Origin: Cunninghamella blakesleeana
Taxonomy: Eukaryota > Mucoromycota > Mucoromycetes > Mucorales > Cunninghamellaceae
DNA: 64,000 bases
Direction: 5' to 3'
Assembly (NCBI GenBank): GCA_017871115.1
Contig: JAFCIZ010000002.1
Location: 1,385,501 to 1,449,500 of the forward strand
Part shown: in pieces, positions 8,297 through 17,602 of the stretch
How positions within the stretch are numbered: the first letter of the stretch is position 1
Layout: every line of letters starts with the position of its first letter
Program-made: the position numbers and the translations under genes
The notes under the pieces: generated by a model
The model's database searches: none
What the model saw: only the letters and a program-made list of their open reading frames with translations
What the model was told of the DNA's origin: nothing

Positions 8297-8994
8297 AACT
8301 AGTACTGCTTTTTGGAGTAGCTACTCCTGGAGTAGCCGCTCTTGGAGTGGCCACTCCATACGATAGTCACTTTCATCTCTTTTCCCTACTCTCAATATAC
8401 TTTGAATAATTTTTTAAATTTTTTTTTAATATAAATAGAACCAATTTTTTTCTCTTTCTTTCTCTTAAATTGTCAAATTTTTATAATAAATTATTATCTA
8501 CTAAATAATTATTGAACTTGTCCACTTTATAAAACAAACTTTATAATTTTAAATTTTTTTATTTTAACTTACTATAACATATTCAATTATTGAACTTATC
8601 TATTTTTTATTTAACAAATTATTTTATTTTTATTTTATTTTTACTTTATAATATTTTATATTATTATATACTATCTTATTTTATAATATTTATTTACTTA
8701 AATATTCTATACTACTGATCTAAATCATTTAAACTCTTTACTACTTATTTTACTCGGCGGTCATTAAACTTTTGCTTTAATCCTGCTTATATTTTACTTA
8801 TAATCTTTATTTTATTTTCTTTTATTTTTTTTATTTTATTTTATTTTTTTAATTTTCTATTCCTTTATATTAAGTCGTTCTACTTATAAAACAGGAACTG
8901 GTGCTCACTGGAAACTTATTATATACTCCAAATATAACTTATAATACTCATTCCTCATTTCAAAAATAAATCTTAACCAAAAACCCACATAACA
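8263..8994 (+). repeat. 3' LTR of gypsy-1 (family LTR-1), 732 bp
   Basis: Begins TGTCGACA and ends CACATAACA. A solo copy in the opposite orientation at 51890-52622 has the same termini and a 4-bp target duplication, which fixes the boundaries. A G-rich tract (GTTGGGGG, 8255-8262) precedes it, suitable as a polypurine primer. Near its left end (8310-8357) are three 15-bp units around GGAGTAGCTACTCC, each nearly palindromic. The core promoter is at about 8871-8912. Confidence 0.9.
8871..8912 (+). promoter_or_regulatory. LTR core promoter with TATA box
   Basis: TATAAAA at 8886-8892 is followed by GAACTGGTGCTCACTGG, a plausible start region. The block from TTAAGTCG to CACTGG recurs in LTR families 1, 1c and 3 and, with changes, in LTR-2, while surrounding LTR sequence is far less conserved. 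Placement about 100 bp from the LTR end fits a U3/R boundary. Promoter role is inferred. Confidence 0.6.
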
Positions 8995-9193
8995 GCATAT
9001 ACTTTTGAATTTTTTTTAAATATTTTATTTTATTTTATCTTTTTATTTTTTTTTACTTTTATATTATATTAAGTCGTTCTACTTATAAAACAAGAACTGG
9101 TGCTCACTGGAATTATCTTATTTATAATTAATATAAACGCAAACTCTCTTATTTTATTTTAACAAAAATAACTCTTACCAAAAACACACACAG
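8995..9193 (+). repeat. Remnant of an LTR-3 family LTR, interrupted by gypsy-1
   Basis: It matches the last 200 bp of the complete LTR-3 copy at 16100-16828 (reverse complement), including the promoter block at about 9071-9113 and the terminal CCAAAAACACACAC. The break with gypsy-1 falls at GCATATACTTTTG, a continuous sequence in the intact LTR-3. Its end lies about 55 bp from the 3' end of tRNA-Phe. Confidence 0.8.
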
Positions 9194-9247
9194 CGGCAAA
9201 GGCTAAACTATTAAACCTTATTTTTAAAATGAAAACAAAAATAAAAA

Positions 9248-9320
9248 TGCTTCGAACGTGGATTGAACACGTGACCTTTAGATCTTCAGTCTAACGCTCT
9301 CCCAGCTGAGCTACCAAAGC
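9248..9320 (-). tRNA. tRNA-Phe (GAA)
   Basis: Seventy-three nt with a complete cloverleaf: acceptor GCTTTGG pairs with TCGAAGC (G-T allowed), D arm GCTC...GAGC, anticodon arm TTAGA-CTGAAGA-TCTAA giving anticodon GAA, T arm with GTTCAATC. Internal A and B boxes for RNA polymerase III are intact. No intron and no encoded CCA, as in nuclear genes. Confidence 0.95.
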
Positions 9321-9322
9321 AC

Positions 9323-9705
9323 TTGTTGAATTGAGGAGCGAGAGTATCTTTTTAAAGTTACTCTGTCTTAAACTTTTCTTTTTTATTTTATTTTTATAAT
9401 TATTTTTGTTAATTTATTTATTTTACTATTTTTATTATATGTTATGTAATTTTATTATTATCATTATATTATTTTTATATTTTTTTTTTATTTATTTTAT
9501 TTTTTTATTTTTAAACTTTATTATATTTTAACTTCCGATAGAAATATGCAAATATAAAGTCAGGATTTCATTACAATAATAATTCACTTTTCTTTAGCAT
9601 ATTAGTCACATATCTTGGTTTTTAGTTTTAGTTTTTTTTTATTTCTTTTAATTGAAGTATTTTGAAGATTGAATTATATCTTTGTTTTTCTTATTTTATT
9701 TTAGT
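9323..9705. other. AT-rich intergenic stretch, no gene seen
   Basis: T-rich low-complexity sequence upstream of tRNA-Phe and left of D1. No reading frame or repeat match elsewhere in the window. If D1 had simply inserted into the E1 element, the other half of E1 should be here, but it is not. Confidence 0.7.
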
Positions 9706-9707
9706 TA

Positions 9708-11388
9708 CACCTAAAGGCAAAACTGATCACGGTTTTTTGATTTTTTAGTTATTTTTTATTGGACTTGATTTTGTACTAAATATTCAAATACAAGTTTAAT
9801 TATTTATTTTCTTTAAATGTATCCTCACATGATTGACTTTTCTTTCATGCAGTAATACAAATACTATTAATGTGTTTATTATGTATAAAATGCATTTTAA
9901 AATTTTTATTTCTAGTTTTTATAAATCTGTAAAAAAATACAACTTCATACAATAACTGATATCTACTGTTTAATAATGTATATGATCACCTTTATTTTGT
10001 ATTACTAAATCGCACCTCTTAGGCATGGAATGGATAACAGTTTTAGCCATATTGTTCATAGCCGGAGAATCCCAAATGACTTGAATACGTTCCCACAAAT
10101 CATCCAATGATACAGCAGGTTCAGCATACTTTTCATGTAACAATTGCTTTAGATAAGCCCACATGTTTTCAATGGGATTTAAATCAGGAGAGTACGTAGG
10201 CCAATAAAGTAAATCCACATTGTTTTTTTTGTACCATTCTTGGGATGCTTTTGCTGTATGTTTAGGATCTTTATCTTGCAACAATTTAACCTGTGATTTG
10301 TCAAAGTTATACCATTCTACAGTTTTTATAAATTCGTCATTCATGATATCTATAAACAATTGCGTATCCATGGTCGAATCTATTCTAGTCAAGTAACCGA
10401 CACCTTGTGCTGTTATACAACCCCAAAGGCATACTGAACCTCCACCACCTTTTGGCACTTCATATACTTCATGTGGTTTTGTTGGCCTATTTCTTTCTCC
10501 CCACACCCACTGATAGCCTTCTCCACCAAACCTGTGCACCCTAGTTTCGTCAGCAAAGATTACTTTATCCCAATCACTAGAGTCCCAACCACCATACATT
10601 TTTGCAAACTGCAAACGGTTTTTTTTGACATCACGTGATATTGGAAATACTTTTCTTTTTTTATGAGCAAAAAGGTTTCGAGATTTAAGGAACCTACGAA
10701 TAGTCCGAAGGCTTGCATCACTAATATTATTATACTTTAAATATCTCTGAGTTTCAACAGCATTGATAACCTTCCCCGTTTTAATAGATCTAGCAATTAA
10801 ATTAGAGGTATGTTTGGATATTTTTTTTGGTCGACCACCGTGACATGTTTTTATTGGCCCAATTGACTGTCTAATTTTTGATATTTCCCCAACAGATATA
10901 TTATATTTTTCTGCTATTGCCCTATGAGTATCACCATGTTTTATTGCATCAGTTATATATTGTTTCTTTTGTCTTGTAATATAAGTCATATTAATAAAAT
11001 ATCAAGTATTTGATCACAGTAAAACTTATGCAATTTAAAAATAAATGTAAAGAGAAAAAGAAGAAGGTTAAAATAAATATACAAAATACAGAATATAAAT
11101 ATTTGAAGAAATAAAATATTGACCGATTTGAAACAGGCCATGGAGGTTTAAATAATAACACAAACTTTTTTTTAAAAATCACCGATCCGGAAATTTTGGA
11201 TTTTTTTTTTAAATTAATTTAATTTCCATTTATTGACCGTGGACTTTAAACCATATTGTTTCAAAATATAGAGTATTAGTTAAGGAAAATTTATCACCCA
11301 TCAATATATTTCTTTTAGTTGTATTAAATAAAATATAATGCCAAACAATCAAAAAAGCGAGCACCGTGATCAGTTTTGCCTCTAGGTG
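9708..11388 (-). mobile_element. Tc1/mariner element D1 (family D), 1681 bp
   Basis: Ends CACCTAAAGGCAAAACTGATC and its inverse, with TA at 9706-9707 and 11389-11390. The right flank is the 5' half of an E element, broken within its coding region; the left flank is unrelated, so the left part of E1 has been lost. Confidence 0.93.
9970..10989 (-). CDS. Tc1-type transposase, family D, 339 aa, intact
   Basis: Cut-and-paste transposase. N-terminal helix-turn-helix with KYNISVGEISKIRQS (residues 24-39), then GGRPKK hinge near residue 52 and a second helix-turn-helix. Catalytic motifs: FADETRVHRFGG, LLQDKDPKH, DLNPIENMW, with 34 residues between the last two acidic residues. The residue after the second Asp is Lys where other families have Asn. 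Full length, no lesion; differs from the D2 copy (61505-62524) by only two residues that I can see (Ser/Pro and Ile/Val), so both are young. The start is the only ATG fitting the family length. Confidence 0.94.
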   Translation of the reverse strand: MTYITRQKKQYITDAIKHGDTHRAIAEKYNISVGEISKIRQSIGPIKTCHGGRPKKISKHTSNLIARSIKTGKVINAVETQRYLKYNNISDASLRTIRRFLKSRNLFAHKKRKVFPISRDVKKNRLQFAKMYGGWDSSDWDKVIFADETRVHRFGGEGYQWVWGERNRPTKPHEVYEVPKGGGGSVCLWGCITAQGVGYLTRIDSTMDTQLFIDIMNDEFIKTVEWYNFDKSQVKLLQDKDPKHTAKASQEWYKKNNVDLLYWPTYSPDLNPIENMWAYLKQLLHEKYAEPAVSLDDLWERIQVIWDSPAMNNMAKTVIHSMPKRCDLVIQNKGDHIHY

Positions 11389-11977
11389 TAGTGATAGAAC
11401 GCACATTATACTGATGTTCACGGCTAGTAAGTAAGGATGGCCGACCAGGATTATTAATTTTTTCAAAATTTAACATTGTTGAACGTGTTTTTTGAACTCT
11501 TCCTATACTAACCTTTGTTAATTTAGCTACTTGGCGAACAGACAGACCTTTACCAAGGTGCATAATTACAATACGATCCATTTCATTGCTAATTGGCTTC
11601 ATGGTGACAAAAATCTAAAATTTTATAGTATTATTTTGTAAAAAATAAATAAATATACAAAGTAAACAAAAGGGAAAAGTTATTTTTTTAAAAAAAATTA
11701 AAAATAAAAGGTTTTCAGTAACATTTACAAGCCTCTTGTGACTAATTTTTATTTTTTAGAACTCGGCAGCAAAATTGTTCAAGTGATGCGACAGTTTTTA
11801 AACTCCTATTACTGCCAAACTACAAGTGATACAAAAGTGTAACATATAGAGAGAGATACACATTAAACAGGGCTTTCTAACAATATAAGAAGCAGCTATC
11901 ATCAATTAATAGTATTTTTATAAAAAATCAATTTTTCATAAAAATCAAAAACATGTGAACAATTTTGCTGCCTACTG
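11389..11977 (-). mobile_element. E1: truncated family E element (5' part only), cut by D1
   Basis: The right end GCAGCAAAATTGTTCA.../...GCTGCCTACTG with TA at 11978-11979 is the family E terminus. Sequence continues into the transposase gene and stops at the TA where D1 sits. The remaining ~1070 bp of the element is absent on the other side of D1. Confidence 0.9.
11391..11602 (-). pseudogene. Family E transposase, N-terminal 70 residues only
   Basis: Encodes the start MKPISNEMDRIVIMHLGKGL and the helix-turn-helix (VSIGRVQKTRSTM) up to about residue 70, identical to E2 and E3, then runs into the D1 terminus. It lacks the whole catalytic core, so it cannot transpose; at most it could bind family E ends. 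Confidence 0.9.
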
Positions 11978-12452
11978 TAGGTAAAAGAAATATATAACTT
12001 AAATATAAAATAATCGTCGTTTGCTCAGTTTTTTCAGACAACTTTCTATTTTTGTGAATTTTTACAGTGGGGGAAAAAACTGTTCATACGTTTTCAAAAT
12101 TTGACTTTGTTCTTTAATTACTCTATCAATACTTTATCAATCCTTATGAAACTTAGAATAGTAATAGAATAGCTTATTTATAAATATATTATAAAGTTTG
12201 AGTTTAAAATATTTAGATCTCCGGTTTTTATTAAGGTTTTAAACAGCGATGTCCATATGAACAGTTTTTTCCATAATGTGAATATTAAGCATTTCCGTTC
12301 TGTTTGCCTACCTTACCTTTTATTATTGGTTCGGAAAGTATAGAATAATGATTACTAACATAAATGCATTCCGAAAAACTATTTAAACCATTATTTTTCA
12401 GTTTATTTTTTTTTATTTTCTTTCACTTTTCTTTATCACTTCAATTAAACTA

Positions 12453-14108
12453 CAGTGGGTGAAAAAATTGTTCACGTGTTACTCACTTTTTCACTTTTTC
12501 GCTTATATCTCAACAACGGTTAGTAGTAGCACAAAGCCAAATACAGTATTTGAAAGCCACGTTAAACAGGTTTATTTTGATGTGTAACATAGGCGGAGTT
12601 TATTATTAATATAAGAAATGAGAGCGTTATAAAGAGGAAGGGGTTACGTGAACAATTTTTTCCTTCTCTAAAATCTATCACTAATACCTTGTTGACCCAC
12701 CTTTAGCGTCAATCACAGCCTTGATTCTCTTTGGCATGCTGTCAATATACCTTCTACACTCATCCTTGGTGAATGTATTCCACTCTTTATCACATCTTTC
12801 CCAAAGTTCATGGACACCTTTGGCCTTCTTCTCATAGACACTAAGTTTGAGCTTGAGATGATGCCACAGGTGCTCAATTGGATTCAAATCTGGGCTCCGA
12901 GCAGGCCAATCTTCTAGAACAACGATGCCTTGGTCCTGGATCCATCTTTTGGTGGCAACGGAACGGTGATTGGGTGCATTATCGTCTTGAAAATACATCT
13001 CTGACCAGTCCAGACCATAGTACTCCATAGTGTCACGCAGGCTTGTATCCAAGATGTGAATATAATCCTCCGATTTCATGGTCCCATCGTATACTTGACA
13101 TGCATATCCAGGTCCATAGTAGGTCATACAACCCCACATCATCAGGCTTCCACCACCATGCTTGACAGTAACATCGATATGATGCGGCTTGAGATCATCA
13201 TCAGGTCTTGACCAGTAGTACTTGCACCCATCTGACCCCCAAATGTTGATTTTGGTCTCATCTGAGAAGATGACTCTTCTCCAATCATCGATGGTCCAAT
13301 GTTGGTGTCGTTTCGCCCAGTCAAACCTCGCCTTCATGTGCCTGGCGCCCAACAAAGGCTTCTTCTTCTTAATGGCGGAAAAAAAGTTCATTGACCTGAG
13401 AACATTACCGGCCGTTTTTGCTGTCAAGGTGTATCCAAGCTGCAGGAGCTCCTTATGGACATCATGAGCAGTAAGAAGAGCACCAGAAAGAACCTTCCTA
13501 CGCACCAAAGACTTGCTTGCATCAGCCACAATCACCGGTCTACCAGCTCGGTTGCGATCGCGGTTGGGAAACCACTTGTTGGCATACTTGCTGATCACCC
13601 CTTTGGATACACCTAGCCTCTTGGAGATAGTTACCATGGGTACATCTTTCATAAGAAGGTTTTTTAAATCCATTTGGACGCCAACAGGAAGAGCACGAGT
13701 CATGATAAGGGAAGTATAGTAAGCAAAAGGGTTTAGCGAAAAAAGAAGGCGAAATAGGGATTTCCCCGGCAAAATCATGGTGTTTATATACTTTTTATAA
13801 TTCGTAGGACCATCTAGAAGGCTCCAATGCATTTGTCAGCACGATTAATTAACAGTTCTTGGCGGTACCACATGAATTATTGAAAATGTTTTCCATTGGA
13901 AAAAATTGTTCACGTAACCCCTTCCTCTTTATAACGCTTTCATTGCTTATATTAATAATAAACTCCGCCTATGTTACACATCAAAATAACCCTGTTTAAC
14001 GTGGCTTTCAAATACTGTATTTGGCTTTGTGCTACTACTAACCGTTGTTGAGATATAAGCGAAAAAGTGAAAAAGTGAGTAACACGTGAACAATTTTTTC
14101 ACCCACTG
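12453..14108 (-). mobile_element. Tc1/mariner element B1 (family B), 1656 bp
   Basis: Ends CAGTGGGTGAAAAAATTG and inverse, TA at 12451-12452 and 14109-14110. Each end holds an outer site and, about 200 bp in, an inverted copy (GTGAACAATTTTTTCC near 12650 and its partner near 13895). Confidence 0.96.
12681..13703 (-). CDS. Tc1-type transposase, family B, 340 aa, intact
   Basis: Closest in the window to family A. The N-terminal helix-turn-helix reads RLGVSKGVISKYANKW (residues 29-44), hinge GRP near 54, catalytic FSDETKINIWG, FQDDNAPNH, DLNPIEHLW. By my count 35 residues separate the last two catalytic acids (DD35E). The frame stays open 43 codons upstream to 13832, but that extension differs between copies only by amino-acid-changing bases and has no counterpart in family A, so I place the start at the ATG of MTRALPVGV. 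Codon use is more GC-rich than the other families, suggesting recent arrival or different ancestry. No lesion seen. Confidence 0.92.
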   Translation of the reverse strand: MTRALPVGVQMDLKNLLMKDVPMVTISKRLGVSKGVISKYANKWFPNRDRNRAGRPVIVADASKSLVRRKVLSGALLTAHDVHKELLQLGYTLTAKTAGNVLRSMNFFSAIKKKKPLLGARHMKARFDWAKRHQHWTIDDWRRVIFSDETKINIWGSDGCKYYWSRPDDDLKPHHIDVTVKHGGGSLMMWGCMTYYGPGYACQVYDGTMKSEDYIHILDTSLRDTMEYYGLDWSEMYFQDDNAPNHRSVATKRWIQDQGIVVLEDWPARSPDLNPIEHLWHHLKLKLSVYEKKAKGVHELWERCDKEWNTFTKDECRRYIDSMPKRIKAVIDAKGGSTRY

Positions 14109-14136
14109 TACCTATTCACTTTATCCATTAAACAAG

Positions 14137-15159
14137 ATGCCTCAAGCTTTACCTGTAGATGTCCAAAATGATTTAAAAGCAATGCTGATCAATGAAATAC
14201 CATACAGTATCATTTCTAGTAGACTTGGTTTATCGAAAGGTGTCATTAGTAACTACTCTAATAAGTGGTTCCCTAATAGAAACCGTAATCTTGGTGGAAG
14301 ACCTATTGTTGTAGCCGACAAAACTAAATCTCTTATCAAAAAAATGGTTCTATCAGGTCAACTACTAACTGCCACGGATGTCCAAAGGAAGTTATCGAAC
14401 CTAGGATATGAATTGACAGTCAAAACATCGGCTAATGTTTTAAAATCTATGAATTTTTTTTCTGCCATCAAAAAAAAGAAGCCACTTTTGTCAAAAAAGC
14501 ATCAACAGGACCGTTTAAACTTTGCAAAAAGATACAAAAACTGGACTATTGATGACTGGAGACGTGTAGTATTCTCTGACGAAACCAAAATAAACGTCTG
14601 GGGGTCTGATGGCTGCAAATATTATTGGTCAAGACCAGGTGACAAATTGAAGCCTCATCATCTTGATTTAACAGTCAAGCATGGGGGTGGAAATATAATG
14701 ATGTGGGGTTGTATAACTCATTCTGGACCAGGATATGCATGTCAAGTTTACGATGGGACTATGAAAGCTAAGGATTATCAAGAAATTTTGAACACTACAT
14801 TCAGAGATAGCATGGAATACTATGGTTTTGACTGGTCAGAGTATTATTTTCAACAGGATAACGACCCAAAACATAAGGCAACATCTACTATTGAATGGAT
14901 GCGACAAGAAAAGATAAAAATACTCGAAGATTGGCCAGCACAAAGTCCTGACTTAAACCCAATTGAACATGTGTGGCACCATTTGAAGTTAAAGCTTAGT
15001 GAATACAGTACCAGGGCTAAAGGTGTTCACGAATTATGGGAAAGAATTGATGTAGAATGGAATTCTTTTACACAGGAACAATGTAGAAGATACATAGATA
15101 GTATGCTTGATCGTATTCAAGCTGTATTGGATGCTAAAGGCGGACCAACAAGATATTAG
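14137..15159 (+). CDS. Tc1-type transposase, family A (A2), 340 aa, full length
   Basis: Same architecture and catalytic triad as A1 (FSDETKINVWG, QQDNDPKH, NPIEHVW, DD35E). The recognition helix is RLGLSKGVISNYS, matching the CTGTTCAT binding sites of this element. A 17-codon open extension upstream comes from the nested B1 end and is not part of the gene. Small differences from A4: Lys for Met near residue 85, Ser for Gly in SEYSTRAKG, and Leu for Pro in DSMLDRI near the C terminus; the last changes a motif kept in all other families (SMP.R) and may weaken it. Its promoter region is displaced 1.66 kb by B1. Confidence 0.93.
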   Translation: MPQALPVDVQNDLKAMLINEIPYSIISSRLGLSKGVISNYSNKWFPNRNRNLGGRPIVVADKTKSLIKKMVLSGQLLTATDVQRKLSNLGYELTVKTSANVLKSMNFFSAIKKKKPLLSKKHQQDRLNFAKRYKNWTIDDWRRVVFSDETKINVWGSDGCKYYWSRPGDKLKPHHLDLTVKHGGGNIMMWGCITHSGPGYACQVYDGTMKAKDYQEILNTTFRDSMEYYGFDWSEYYFQQDNDPKHKATSTIEWMRQEKIKILEDWPAQSPDLNPIEHVWHHLKLKLSEYSTRAKGVHELWERIDVEWNSFTQEQCRRYIDSMLDRIQAVLDAKGGPTRY

Positions 15160-15386
15160 TTAATTAATTAGAAATTGGAAAAAACTGTTCATATGGACAT
15201 CGCTGATTAAAACCTTAATAAAAACCGGAGATCTAAATATTTTAAACTCAAACTTTGTAATATATTTATAAATAAGCTATTCTATTACTATTCTAAGTTT
15301 CATAAGGATTGATAAAGTATTGATAGAGTAATTAAAGAACAAAGTCAAATTTTGAAAACGTATGAACAGTTTTTTCCCCCACTGTA

Positions 15387-15832
15387 AATTATTTTAATTT
15401 ATTTTAATCTCGTTTATTTTATTTTATTTTATTTTTAAAAAGAGTAATTTCTAAAAATCTATAAGTACAACACCTAGGTATAATGGTAATTTTAATACAA
15501 GCTGTAAGTATATAAATAATTAGGCATACTAAAAGAAAGTAGAAGCAGAAAAAATGAAAGAATTTGTAAAATATATTTAATATGCTCACTTTTTACCTTT
15601 CTAATTTCATTTTCTATTTATCCAATAAAATCATTCAATTGTTTTAATATAGTTAAAATATATGGAACAAACAAGGATAATATCAATAATATAAAACATA
15701 TAATGTAATAATGATATAATTTATAGCATTAAGTAATAAACATATGAAATAAATAAAAATAAATATGTTATTTATTATTTTATTTTTGATAAAATATTCA
15801 ATTATTTCAGATTGGTCTAGCATTCAACTAAT
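15387..15832. other. AT-rich flank upstream of tRNA-Tyr, no gene seen
   Basis: No frame with recognisable content and no repeat match elsewhere in the window. It is probably original host sequence between A2 and tRNA-Tyr. Confidence 0.6.
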
Positions 15833-15916
15833 CCCTTTATAGCTCAGTTGGTAGAGCGGAGGACTGTAATGAAAGTTGTCATCCTTAGGTCACTTGTTCG
15901 AATCAGGTTGAAGGGA
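15833..15916 (+). tRNA. tRNA-Tyr (GTA) with 11-nt intron
   Basis: Acceptor CCCTTTA pairs with TGAAGGG; D arm GCTC...GAGC; anticodon stem GAGGA/TCCTT with GTA; T arm GTTCGAATC. An 11-nt insertion (TGAAAGTTGTC) sits after position 37, the standard site for eukaryotic tRNA introns. Mature length is 73 nt. Two more copies lie at 57551 and 58044; all share about 65 bp of 3' flank. Confidence 0.95.
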
Positions 15917-16026
15917 TTTCTTTTTGCCCATCATCTATGGATAAATAATTACCCAGGTGGTGCGCGTAGGCTTTGTGTTGGTACGATTGGCGGAATTTTA
16001 AAATCATTTCAACCCTTAGACTCTAT

Positions 16027-17378
16027 TGTTTTGTGTGTTTTTGGTAAGTGTTATGTGGGTTTTTGGTTAAGATTTATTTTTGAAATGAGGAATGAGTATT
16101 GTTGTGTGTGTTTTTGGTAAGAGTTATTTTTGTTAAAATAAAATAAGAGAGTTTGTATTTATATTAACTATAAATAAGATAATTCCAGTGAGCACCAGTT
16201 CTTGTTTTATAAGTAGAACGACTTAATATAATAAAAAGTAAAAGATAAATAAAAAGATAAAATAAAATAAAATATTTAAAAAAATTCAAAAGTATATGCA
16301 AATGAACTTAAAAGTCAGAGAATAGATTATTATATAAAAAGAGTAATAATCAAATAAAGTAATAATAAAATTAAAAATAAAATATAAAAGTTTATATATG
16401 TTGTATATAAATAAAAAGAGATTTCACTTAAGAAATAAAATATACTTGTTATAGTAATAAAAATGATTTCAATTAAGAAATTAATATAAAATTAAAATAA
16501 AATAAAAATAAAAATTAGTTTGGACAAATAAAATATTTATTATATAAAATATTATTTAAAAATTTGACATTTATATTTGACAAAGTAAAAAAAAACAAAA
16601 GAGAAAGAAAAATATTCTTTCCTATTTATATTAAAACAAAATTTTATTTTAGAGAGAGAGAGAAAGAAGTCATACGGTCAAGGATGTGCGGTTGCGGATG
16701 TGCGGTTGTGGATGTGCGTCTGTGGATGTGCGTCTGTGGATGTGCGGTTGTGGATGTGAGCTTGACCAATTAAAACAAAAGTTAAAAAAACTTTTTAAAC
16801 ACCGGTAGGATCATTATCCTGCGCGACAGTATTATAAGTTATATTTGGAGTATATAATAAGTTTCCAGTGAGCACCAGTTCCTGTTTTATAAGTAGAACG
16901 ACTTAATATAAAGGAATAGAAAATTAAAAAAATAAAATAAAATAAAAATAAAATAAAAGAAATGTTGTGTGGGTTTTTGTTTAAGATTTATTTTTTTTGA
17001 AATGAGGAATGAGTATTATAAGTAATATTTGATATGTATAATATAATTCCAGTGAGCACCAGTTCCTGTTTTATAAGTAGAACGACTTAATATAAAGGAA
17101 TAAAAAAAATAAAATAAAATAAAGTAAAAAATAAAGAAATAAAAAAATAAAAATTTTAAAAGGTGTAATATAATTGCAGGATTAAAGAGAGATTTCAGTA
17201 ACCGCAATGTAAAATATATATAATAAGAAAATTTAAAAAGTAATTTAAATTTGAATTGTTGAAAAATATATTTAAGTAAATAAATATAAAATAAAAAAAT
17301 AAAATGATATAGTTTGTTATAAAAAAATAGATAAATTCAGTAATTTGAATAAGTTATAAGTAAAATAAGTTAAAATTA
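16027..17378 (-). repeat. Nested LTR cluster downstream of tRNA-Tyr
   Basis: Reading left to right: first 22 bp of an LTR-3 (16027-16048), then an LTR-1 starting TGTTATGTGGG (16049), interrupted at 16100 by a complete LTR-3 and resuming at 16829, then a related LTR (LTR-1c, start 16963) that runs to the DIRS left end at about 17379 and resumes after it at about 23353. Promoter blocks (GTGAGCACCAGT...TTATAAGTAGA) occur near 16190, 16870 and 17050. All are in minus orientation, with their 3' ends facing the tRNA. Confidence 0.8.
16100..16828 (-). repeat. Complete solo LTR, family LTR-3, 729 bp
   Basis: Begins TGTTGTGTGTG and ends GCGCGACA; flanked by GTAT on both sides (16096-16099 and 16829-16832), a 4-bp target duplication. 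It splits an LTR-1. A 14-bp tandem repeat (GATGTGCGGTTGTG and variants, about five units) lies at 16683-16757, the same relative place as the repeats in LTR-1. Confidence 0.88.
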
Positions 17379-17390
17379 TTACACTTCGTT

Positions 17391-17517
17391 TGTGATAATG
17401 GTTGTTTATCAATTCTTTTCTTTATTTATTACGAAATACTACTTAGTTAAATTAAAATTTTTTTATATAAAACTGAGTTTTAAAATATTTAAAAGTTTAA
17501 AAGGAAGTAAAATTTTT

Positions 17518-17550
<33 letters not shown>

Positions 17551-17560
17551 CTTCTTTTCG
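17391..17560 (+). repeat. DIRS left inverted terminal repeat
   Basis: GATAATGGTTGTTTATCAAT onward through the poly-T run and ATCTTCTTTT matches the reverse complement of 23138-23301 almost base for base. Confidence 0.9.
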
Positions 17561-17602
17561 TTCGAATTACTACTTACGCACTGGACTTCCGTCGTACAAG
17601 TA

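Larger units (their letters stand above)
1525..8994 (+). mobile_element. Ty3/gypsy LTR retrotransposon gypsy-1 (5' part outside window)
   Basis: Internal order after removing C1 is pol linker, reverse transcriptase, RNase H, a 0.9-kb spacer, a separate integrase frame, a third frame and a 732-bp 3' LTR. RT-RH before integrase fits Ty3/gypsy. The 5' LTR, gag and protease are presumably upstream of A1, beyond the window. The element landed in an older LTR (family LTR-3) beside tRNA-Phe: sequence to the right of 8994 continues that LTR. Pol is broken by A1 at 1525 and by C1 at 2388, so this copy is dead for autonomous movement although each piece remains open. Confidence 0.9.
12065..15384 (+). 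mobile_element. Tc1/mariner element A2 (family A) with B1 nested in its 5' leader
   Basis: Left end CAGTGGGGGAAAAAACTGTTC preceded by TA (12063-12064), right end at 15384 followed by TA. Net length without B1 and one TA is 1662 bp, equal to A3 and A4. B1 lies between the terminal repeat and the transposase ATG, so the gene is intact but its leader is split. Confidence 0.95.

Noticed and set aside
13704..13832. 43-codon N-terminal extension of family B transposase
   Set aside because: Between B1 and B2 the differences in the extension all change amino acids and it lies in the terminal region; the family A start aligns with the later Met.
15848..16120. 90-aa frame over tRNA-Tyr and flank, also at 58002-58202
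   Set aside because: It reads through the tRNA gene and LTR starts; the repetition comes from the tRNA duplication.
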